The position numbers were made by a program, and so were the translations under genes. Positions 1 to 5,040 of a DNA stretch of 10,166 nucleotides are shown one piece after another. The stretch is from Treponema sp. (GTDB lineage: Bacteria > Spirochaetota > Spirochaetia > Treponematales > Rectinemataceae). A model generated the notes under the pieces. The model did not search any database and had not been told where the DNA came from. It saw only the letters and a program-made list of their open reading frames with translations. The stretch spans positions 1 through 10,166 of the forward strand of contig JAAYWE010000073.1 of assembly GCA_012516755.1 (NCBI GenBank). Direction: 5' to 3'. Within the stretch, counting starts at the first letter, position 1. Each line of letters opens with the position of its first letter.

Positions 1-1434
1 AAAGCCTACCACTATCATCAGTATTATTGCAAAAATTACATTTCCTGCCGTGGCAATTGGTCTTAAGTATTGCCCGCCAAATAGAACAAGGAAAAATGGA
101 TTCGTCGCCTCGATTCGGAGGGATTTAAGGATTTCGATAATCAGGAGGCCTAGTCCTGCCCCAATCGAAGCAGAAACCAATGCTAGAGCCAATGCCTCAG
201 CCGCAAACATAGTGCGCACGAAACCTTTGCCAGCTCCAATGGCGCGCATGGTGCCAATCTCGCTTGTTCTCTCGATTACAGAAATAACAAAGGTATTCAT
301 TATGATTATGATGGCGACGATAGAGAGGATAACAATGGCAACAGCAAATATAATCCGAACAATATCTACCGACTGACCATATGGGCCAGCGGCTACTTGC
401 CAGTTACCTGCAATAGCTTGGATCTCTTCTTTTTCGAAAGCCTTATTCAAAGAAGAGATGATGCGATCTATATTCTGGGAAGAATCAGCCTTACCTACAA
501 TGAACTGCCATGCTCCTTCATCGGGCTTTAGAGGATCTATTTCGCTGGGCCTGGATAATTCCCTAGAGATTGAAGCGACATCGAAATGTTTTGAAGTCTC
601 CGAAGTCACGATTATATCATCGCTGAAAAGCTCATCGGGATCTTCTATCGAAAGCATACTTGTCTGTTCGGGCTTGAGTTGTATTGGTTCGTTGGCTCCA
701 ACAGTCATACCGCTCATAACGCGGAGAGATTCGATATCTATATAAGCAAGTTGTTCGGGTGCCGTACCCTGTTCTTTAAGCCGGAAAATACCGACTATTG
801 GAAGTTCCCTCAAGCGGAAACCGATTGTAGAAAAACCCTGAATAAGCAAAGGATCGCCTATCGAAAGAGGTTTTTCGAACCAATCGGAGAATTTATGGAA
901 TTGGCTCTCATTGATCATGATGCCAGATTGCCCAGGTTTCAATTTCTCTCCCGCAACGATTTCTACGGTTTCAAAGAGATCCCAATAGCTCGCTGCATCG
1001 ATTCCAAAAAGGAACAGAAACCGATCTTGAGGTTTTATCTTCTTTTGAGAGTCTTCTTCTGTTTCCTGATCACCATTTTCGCGAATCACCTGAGAAAAGC
1101 CTGTTGCGAGCGAAGAAGTCTTCTCTAGATGTGGAGTCGATTTTACGATGGAAATCACTTTGTCATACTCAGGAATTATGGGCGTCGTTGCCATGCCACT
1201 TGTAGAAGTCACGCCAAACAGAGATACAGGGCCATCACTCGAAATTCCGGAGATAAAAATATCTCCAGTATATACATCTGAGAATGTTGAGCGCACTCCT
1301 TCCTCGGTTGCATTGATAAATGCTGTGCCAAGTACTAATACCATGGCTCCCATTGCTAACAAGACTCCGATGATGAGGCTTTTGGATCTATGGGCTTTGA
1401 TATTGCGGAAAGCTATTTTAAAGATGATAGGCAT
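1..1434 (-). CDS. ABC transporter permease, FtsX/LolE/MacB type (3' end beyond window)
   Basis: The minus-strand frame is open from an ATG at 1434 to the left edge: 478 codons, no stop. One hydrophobic segment lies near the N-terminus (about residues 20-42), followed by a roughly 310-residue extracytoplasmic region. A second membrane segment (about 358-385) leads into the family hallmark ERTSEIGTMRAIGA (about 387-400), then a third segment (about 408-432) and the start of a fourth at the edge. This one-TM, large periplasmic domain, three-TM layout is that of MacB/LolC/LolE-type permeases, which act mechanically on periplasmic or lipoprotein substrates rather than forming a channel. A GGAG eight bases before the ATG lies inside the ATPase gene, and the ATPase stop is only two bases upstream, so the two are translationally linked. 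The substrate cannot be told from the sequence; LolE-like lipoprotein release is one option. Only the last few residues should be missing if the protein ends after TM4. The periplasmic part contains a charged low-complexity stretch (about residues 119-137). Confidence 0.93.
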   Translation of the reverse strand, partial: MPIIFKIAFRNIKAHRSKSLIIGVLLAMGAMVLVLGTAFINATEEGVRSTFSDVYTGDIFISGISSDGPVSLFGVTSTSGMATTPIIPEYDKVISIVKSTPHLEKTSSLATGFSQVIRENGDQETEEDSQKKIKPQDRFLFLFGIDAASYWDLFETVEIVAGEKLKPGQSGIMINESQFHKFSDWFEKPLSIGDPLLIQGFSTIGFRLRELPIVGIFRLKEQGTAPEQLAYIDIESLRVMSGMTVGANEPIQLKPEQTSMLSIEDPDELFSDDIIVTSETSKHFDVASISRELSRPSEIDPLKPDEGAWQFIVGKADSSQNIDRIISSLNKAFEKEEIQAIAGNWQVAAGPYGQSVDIVRIIFAVAIVILSIVAIIIIMNTFVISVIERTSEIGTMRAIGAGKGFVRTMFAAEALALALVSASIGAGLGLLIIEILKSLRIEATNPFFLVLFGGQYLRPIATAGNVIFAIILMIVVGF

Positions 1435-1436
1435 GC

Positions 1437-2174
1437 TCAATTCTCCGCAGACGCGATAGATGCGTTTTCTTCAAGGATATCTTCACCATTTCGCTTATTG
1501 CCAATGATCATGCCATCGCGCAAGCGAATAACATGGTCGGCAATGTTGACGATCTTTGCATCATGAGTGGAAAAAATAAAGGTTGTTTCCAATTCTCGGT
1601 TTATTTTTTTCATAAGGTCGATTATCTGTTCGCCGGTAGTGGAATCGAGGTTGGCCGTTGGCTCATCGGCCAGTACAATAGAAGGCTTAGTAACAAGAGC
1701 TCTTGCGATTGCAACGCGCTGGCGTTGTCCTCCAGATAACTCATTGGGCTTATGATTTCGCCAATCGGAAAGACCTACTTCGTCTATGAGAAAATCTATC
1801 CAGCTTTTCCATTCGCTTTTGGGGATTTTGGTCTTTCCGAGCAGCAGCGGGAATTCGATATTTTCGTAGACATTCAAGACAGGAATGAGATTGAAGGATT
1901 GGAAAATAAATCCAAGTACTTCATGTCGAAAGCGAGTCAACTCTCTATCAGAAAGGCCCTTAGTATTCTTCTCATTTATGATTAGCTCACCTGAAGTTGG
2001 AATGTCTATTAGGCCAATTATATTGAGTATGGTCGATTTTCCCGAGCCCGAAGGCCCTGCAATAGAGACAAAATCGCCTCTTTCAATAGCAAATGAGATT
2101 CCTCTAAGTGCGGGAACAACGACATTCCCCAGATAATAGTCCTTTTTTACATCGATCACCTGAATTATCGGCAT
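1437..2174 (-). CDS. ABC transporter ATP-binding protein, LolD/MacB type
   Basis: This is a complete 245-residue nucleotide-binding subunit that would power the adjoining permease from the cytoplasmic side of the inner membrane. All ABC motifs are visible: Walker A GPSGSGKST (40-48), Q-loop FQSFNLIP with Gln92, signature LSGGQRQRVAIARAL (146-160), Walker B IVLADEP (166-172) with Glu171, D-loop NLDS (175-178) and the switch His204 in FSTHD. The stretch LIPVLNVYENIEFPLLL after the Q-loop is typical of the MacB/LolD (o228) family. The ATG at 2174 has an AGGTG Shine-Dalgarno seven bases upstream. The stop codon is two bases before the permease ATG, so this is the first gene of a two-gene or longer operon. 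Length is normal for the family, with a short acidic C-terminal tail. LolD or the ATPase partner of a MacB-like exporter are both possible; no membrane-fusion protein gene lies upstream. Confidence 0.96.
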   Translation of the reverse strand: MPIIQVIDVKKDYYLGNVVVPALRGISFAIERGDFVSIAGPSGSGKSTILNIIGLIDIPTSGELIINEKNTKGLSDRELTRFRHEVLGFIFQSFNLIPVLNVYENIEFPLLLGKTKIPKSEWKSWIDFLIDEVGLSDWRNHKPNELSGGQRQRVAIARALVTKPSIVLADEPTANLDSTTGEQIIDLMKKINRELETTFIFSTHDAKIVNIADHVIRLRDGMIIGNKRNGEDILEENASIASAEN

Positions 2175-2212
2175 GGTTTTTCACCTTTGAAAAAGATAGC
2201 TGTTGCTAGAGA

Positions 2213-2241
2213 AAAATAGCAATTTCTATGGGTTGTGACAA
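2213..2241 (-). promoter_or_regulatory. candidate sigma70-type promoter for the ABC operon
   Basis: Read on the minus strand, TTGTCA (2241-2236) is followed by a 17-base spacer and TATTTT (2218-2213). Transcription would begin near 2206, about 30 bases before the ATPase ATG at 2174. The -35 matches the consensus at five of six positions and the -10 at four of six. The 253-bp gap from the aminotransferase supports an independent promoter. Identified by eye only. Confidence 0.4.
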
Positions 2242-2253
2242 TATGAGTTCAAA

Positions 2254-2270
2254 ATAAAATATTATTTTAT
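2254..2270. repeat. 17-bp AT-only perfect palindrome upstream of the ABC operon promoter
   Basis: ATAAAATA, one central T, then TATTTTAT forms an uninterrupted inverted repeat with 8-bp arms. It sits 12 bases upstream of the proposed -35 hexamer of the ABC operon. It could be an operator for a dimeric regulator or an UP-like element. It has no G or C and so is not a terminator stem. In an AT-rich intergenic region it could also be chance. Confidence 0.55.
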
Positions 2271-2390
2271 CACCGATTTTATAATTTCGAGTGCATACAG
2301 GTAGACCTATCTTTGCATGTTCGTTGCGCTTAATCCAATATAGAGCTGTATATTCTGACTCAATCCTTCTTCTTAGACTATAATGGCCTA

Positions 2391-2449
2391 AGAGATAACC
2401 TCATGCGCCAGAGATCGGTCTCATGCTTCAGAGATGACCCTCGTGCTCT
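2391..2449. repeat. three imperfect tandem ~20-bp repeats across the aminotransferase stop codon
   Basis: Three consecutive units each start with AGAGAT and carry CTCATGC or CTCGTGC about ten bases later: 2391-2409 (19 bp), 2410-2429 (20 bp) and 2430-2449 (20 bp). The third unit encodes the last residues of the aminotransferase (the EHEGH region), and the stop codon (2430-2428) falls on the junction of units 2 and 3. The shared cores are AGAGAT and CTC(A/G)TGC, with variable bases between them. This looks like duplication of the gene's 3' end into the intergenic space. Confidence 0.65.
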
Positions 2450-3675
2450 TCAATTTCTTCTTTAAATGTATCGGCAAGGCGCTTAACTCCTTCCTCTATC
2501 TGTTCGTAGCTCGAATAGGAGAAGTTGATGCGCATGGAATTCACTTCAGGATCATCATAATAGAATGAACTCCCTACCACATATGCGACTTTCTTTTCGA
2601 TTGCCTTGTAAAACATCTTATCGGTATCGACGTAGCTAGGCAGAGAGAGCCACAAGAATAAGCCACCTTCTGGTTTTGTCCAAGTGAGATCTGGACGCTT
2701 GGGCATATAGGTTTCCAGCTTTTGCAGCATGAAATTGCGCTTATCGCGATAGATGGCGCAAGTATTCTTCAAGACTTCTTCGAGTTTGCCTGTTGCCAGG
2801 AATTGGGCGACAATCTTCTGCGTGAGGGGGCTTGTGCAGAGATCCACGGCTTGCTTTGCAACGACCAGTTTTTGAATGATATCCTTACGCGCTAGAATCC
2901 ATCCTATTCTTGTACCAGGCGCAAGTATCTTAGAGAAGGTCTTAAGGCCAACCACAATGCCAAGGTTCTGCATCTCCAGTTCTAGTTGGTACAAGGAAGG
3001 AATGGATTCACCCATGAATCTAAGCTCTCGATATGGAGCGTCTTCAACGATGAATAATTCTTCTCGATATGCAAATTCTATAAGAGCCTTACGTTTTTCA
3101 AGGCTCCAGCATACTCCGGTGGGATTCTGGAAATCCGGAATTACATAGATGTATTTTATGCGCTTATTCTCAGCCTTAGCGCGAGCGTATTCTTTCTCGA
3201 GTTCATCCATATCCAAGCCATCGTTGGCATGAGAGAAGGGAATGCCAAGCACCTTTCCTTGATAGGATTGAATTGCCTGAATGGCTCCAAGATAGGTAGG
3301 ACGCTCCGCAATTACATATTCTCCTGGGTCGAGAAAGAGTTTTGGAACCATGTCGAGAGCCTGCTGGCTCGCCGAAGTTATGAGAATATTATCTGGATCG
3401 AGATTAACGCCGTGAGATGACTCGTATTCAATAATCCTGGCTTTGAGATCATTATCGCCTTCCGTTGTGCCATATTGGAGGATCTTGTCACCGTATTTTC
3501 TAAAGACTTGATCGCTTGCTTCTCTGAGGTCTTCAACGGGGAAGGTCTCCGGCGCAGGAAGCCCACCAGCAAATGAGATGATATCTGGTTGATTAGTGAG
3601 CTTGAGCAATTCTCTGATTACAGATTTCTTCATATTATGGGCATTTGCGGACAAATACACAGAAAGGTCATGCAT
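2428..3675 (-). CDS. PLP-dependent aminotransferase, class I/II (2-aminoadipate/aromatic aminotransferase-like)
   Basis: This is a complete 415-residue fold-type I aminotransferase. Visible features from the chosen start: the N-terminal SFAGGLPAPETFP motif typical of the LysN/KAT II/MocR-type subfamily, the PLP phosphate-site region TSASQQALD, the cofactor-contacting QNPTG and VEDAPY segments, the Schiff-base lysine in LKTFSKILAPGTRIGW (Lys249), and the C-terminal substrate-carboxylate region MRINFSYSS with its Arg. It transfers an amino group between an amino acid and a 2-oxo acid in the cytoplasm. Relatives act on 2-aminoadipate, leucine, aromatic amino acids or kynurenine, so the exact substrate is not predictable. 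There is no GntR-type DNA-binding domain, so it is an enzyme rather than a MocR regulator. An in-frame ATG lies 12 codons upstream (3711), but the strong AAGGAGG sits correctly before 3675. It is transcribed divergently from ychF and stands alone, with no pathway neighbours. Its 3' end overlaps the tandem repeats. Confidence 0.93.
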   Translation of the reverse strand: MHDLSVYLSANAHNMKKSVIRELLKLTNQPDIISFAGGLPAPETFPVEDLREASDQVFRKYGDKILQYGTTEGDNDLKARIIEYESSHGVNLDPDNILITSASQQALDMVPKLFLDPGEYVIAERPTYLGAIQAIQSYQGKVLGIPFSHANDGLDMDELEKEYARAKAENKRIKYIYVIPDFQNPTGVCWSLEKRKALIEFAYREELFIVEDAPYRELRFMGESIPSLYQLELEMQNLGIVVGLKTFSKILAPGTRIGWILARKDIIQKLVVAKQAVDLCTSPLTQKIVAQFLATGKLEEVLKNTCAIYRDKRNFMLQKLETYMPKRPDLTWTKPEGGLFLWLSLPSYVDTDKMFYKAIEKKVAYVVGSSFYYDDPEVNSMRINFSYSSYEQIEEGVKRLADTFKEEIEEHEGHL

Positions 3676-3681
3676 TGATAA

Positions 3682-3690
3682 GTCCTCCTT
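3682..3690 (-). promoter_or_regulatory. strong ribosome binding site that sets the aminotransferase start
   Basis: Minus-strand AAGGAGGAC ends seven bases before the ATG at 3675. It is a near-perfect anti-16S match at ideal spacing, which favours 3675 over the upstream in-frame ATG at 3711. It is the strongest Shine-Dalgarno in the window, and it shows the organism uses canonical initiation for at least some genes. Confidence 0.85.
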
Positions 3691-3723
3691 GATTTGTGGT
3701 TCTTGTTTCATCCTACTTCAGTT

Positions 3724-3751
3724 TTTATGATTCGTAAATATATGTTTTCAA
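3724..3751 (-). promoter_or_regulatory. candidate promoter for the aminotransferase gene
   Basis: On the minus strand TTGAAA (3751-3746) is followed by 16 bases and CATAAA (3729-3724), giving a start near 3717 and a leader of about 40 bases to the ATG at 3675. A perfect TATAAT (3758-3753) lies just upstream but lacks a good -35 at the usual distance, so it is a weaker alternative. Assigned by eye only. Confidence 0.35.
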
Positions 3752-3796
3752 AATTATATTCCTGAGTTTCATTTTTCTAGATGGCGGGCATGGTAC

Positions 3797-3824
3797 TTGT
3801 TGTATAATATGTCCTTGCTATACT
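3797..3824 (+). promoter_or_regulatory. candidate promoter(s) for ychF
   Basis: TTGTTG (3797-3802), a 16-base spacer and TATACT (3819-3824) would start transcription near 3831, about 29 bases before the ychF ATG. A perfect TATAAT at 3803-3808 overlaps this, without a recognisable -35 at 17 bases. Either could serve; together they mark a promoter-dense divergent region. Confidence 0.4.
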
Positions 3825-3859
3825 TTGGTAATCAATACAGCAATTAGAGGAATGCCCTA

Positions 3860-4966
3860 ATGCCGCTCAACTGTGGGATTGTGGGTTTGCCCAATGTGGG
3901 CAAATCCACCATTTTTTCCGCTCTTACAAGGGCAAAAGTGGACACAGCGAATTATCCTTTCTGCACGATAGATCCCAATGTCGGTATTGTTCCACTGCCG
4001 GATAAGCGCTTGGATAGGCTCTTTGATATATTCAAACCAAAAAGAAAAGTACCTGCGGTGGTCGAATTTGTCGATATCGCAGGCCTTGTTCGAGGAGCTT
4101 CGAAGGGAGAGGGTCTTGGTAATCAATTCCTCTCCCATATTCGCGAAGTTGGCATGATAGCACACGTGGTACGATGTTTTGATGATCCTAATGTGGTTCA
4201 TATATCAGGCAAGATAGATCCAGCCGATGACATCGAGATTATTCATACCGAACTTGCATTGGCTGATTTGGAGAGCATCGATAGAAGGCTGGATAAGTTG
4301 AGTCGCCAGGTCAAGGTTCAAGACCCTAATCTCAAGAAGGATATCGAAAAGGAAATTGCCGTGCTGCAAAAGCTGCGGCCTATCTTGGAAGAGGGAAGAC
4401 CGGCTTCTACGGCTATTCTCGAGCCTGAAGAGGTAGATTACGCTCGGCGCAGCTTTCTATTGACTCTCAAAAAGGAATTATTCGTCTGCAATGTCGATGA
4501 ATCGGGAATGGCCAATAACAAATATGTAGATATAGTAAAATCGATTGCAGAAAAACAGGGTTCGGAGGCGGTTGTAATCTGCGGCAAATACGAAGCAGAG
4601 CTCGCAGACATAGAGGATTCAGAAGAAAGAGCTGAGTTTCTTCATAGCATAGGGCTCAAGGAGCCAGGGCTTGATGTGCTTGCCCATGCGGCATACAGAC
4701 TATTGGGTCTTCGCACTTTTTTCACAACAGGAGAAGACGAATGTCGCGCTTGGACAATTAAGGCTGGAGATAAGGCATCGACGGCGGCAGGCGTTATTCA
4801 TAGCGATTTCGAAAAAGGCTTTATTAAGGCTGAAGTCTATCATTACAATGATCTTATAGATTATGGTTCGGAGACTGCTGTACGGGCAGCAGGCAAGATG
4901 CGACAGGAGGGGCGCGACTACGTGGTTCAAGACGGAGACATAATGTTCTTCAAGTTCAATGTCTAG
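3860..4966 (+). CDS. ychF: ribosome-binding P-loop ATPase YchF/OLA1
   Basis: This is a 368-residue protein, full length for YchF (E. coli about 363). The family belongs to the Obg-related TRAFAC GTPases but prefers ATP. It binds ribosomes and affects translation and stress responses. The G1 motif GLPNVGKST is at 9-17, G3 DIAG at 72-75, followed by LVRGASKGEGLGNQFLSHIRE, a near-invariant YchF stretch. The G4 motif is NVDE (211-214) in place of the NKxD of true GTPases, which is the family's signature change in base specificity. A helical domain lies around 130-200, and the C-terminal TGS-type domain spans about 283-366 (LRTFFTTGEDECRAWTI to DGDIMFFKFNV). The ATG is preceded by AGAGG with a 9-base spacer. 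It is the first of three co-oriented genes; 74 bases separate it from uvrA. Confidence 0.98.
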   Translation: MPLNCGIVGLPNVGKSTIFSALTRAKVDTANYPFCTIDPNVGIVPLPDKRLDRLFDIFKPKRKVPAVVEFVDIAGLVRGASKGEGLGNQFLSHIREVGMIAHVVRCFDDPNVVHISGKIDPADDIEIIHTELALADLESIDRRLDKLSRQVKVQDPNLKKDIEKEIAVLQKLRPILEEGRPASTAILEPEEVDYARRSFLLTLKKELFVCNVDESGMANNKYVDIVKSIAEKQGSEAVVICGKYEAELADIEDSEERAEFLHSIGLKEPGLDVLAHAAYRLLGLRTFFTTGEDECRAWTIKAGDKASTAAGVIHSDFEKGFIKAEVYHYNDLIDYGSETAVRAAGKMRQEGRDYVVQDGDIMFFKFNV

Positions 4967-4992
4967 CAGAGCCTGAATAGCTATACATCTGT

Positions 4993-5013
4993 CAAGCATA
5001 CTTGTCTTTATGC
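4993..5013. repeat. overlapping short inverted repeats in the ychF-uvrA gap
   Basis: Two alternative small stems share bases: CAAG-cata-CTTG (4993-5004) and GCATA (4996-5000) pairing with TATGC (5009-5013). They cannot form together. They overlap the proposed uvrA -35 hexamer, so an operator is conceivable. The stems are too short and lack the T tract expected of an intrinsic terminator. They match neither the E. coli LexA box (CTGT-N8-ACAG) nor the Gram-positive one. Confidence 0.3.
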
Positions 5014-5031
5014 CAGGGACCACAGTATGAT
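5002..5031 (+). promoter_or_regulatory. candidate uvrA promoter giving a near-leaderless transcript
   Basis: TTGTCT (5002-5007), an 18-base spacer and TATGAT (5026-5031) resemble a sigma70-type promoter. Transcription would begin around 5038, about three bases before the uvrA ATG at 5041. This fits the absence of any Shine-Dalgarno before that ATG. Read-through from ychF across the 74-bp gap is also likely. Confidence 0.4.
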
Positions 5032-5040
5032 TTTCAAACA

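Noticed and set aside
679..1128. 149-codon plus-strand open frame opposite the permease gene
   Set aside because: It is antisense to a well-supported FtsX-type permease frame, its translation resembles no family, and no ribosome binding site stands out. It is a shadow frame.
2355..2384. Plus-strand CTGACT-18-TATAAT pointing into the aminotransferase, considered as an antisense promoter
   Set aside because: The -10 is perfect but the -35 is weak, and no plus-strand gene follows. A single TATAAT in AT-rich intergenic DNA is expected by chance.
2371..2393. TCTTAG / CTAAGA inverted repeat downstream of the aminotransferase, considered as a terminator
   Set aside because: The stem is only six weak base pairs with an 11-base loop and no T tract on either strand.
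2391..2449. CRISPR-like array
   Set aside because: The units are contiguous, imperfect and only about 20 bp, with no unique spacers and no cas genes nearby.
3857..4201. 114-codon minus-strand frame opposite the ychF 5' end
   Set aside because: It lies opposite invariant YchF motifs and has no recognisable domain.
4985..5040. SOS/LexA box upstream of uvrA
   Set aside because: CTGT at 4989-4992 is followed by no ACAG at the required spacing, and no CGAAC-N4-GTTCG-like site is present.
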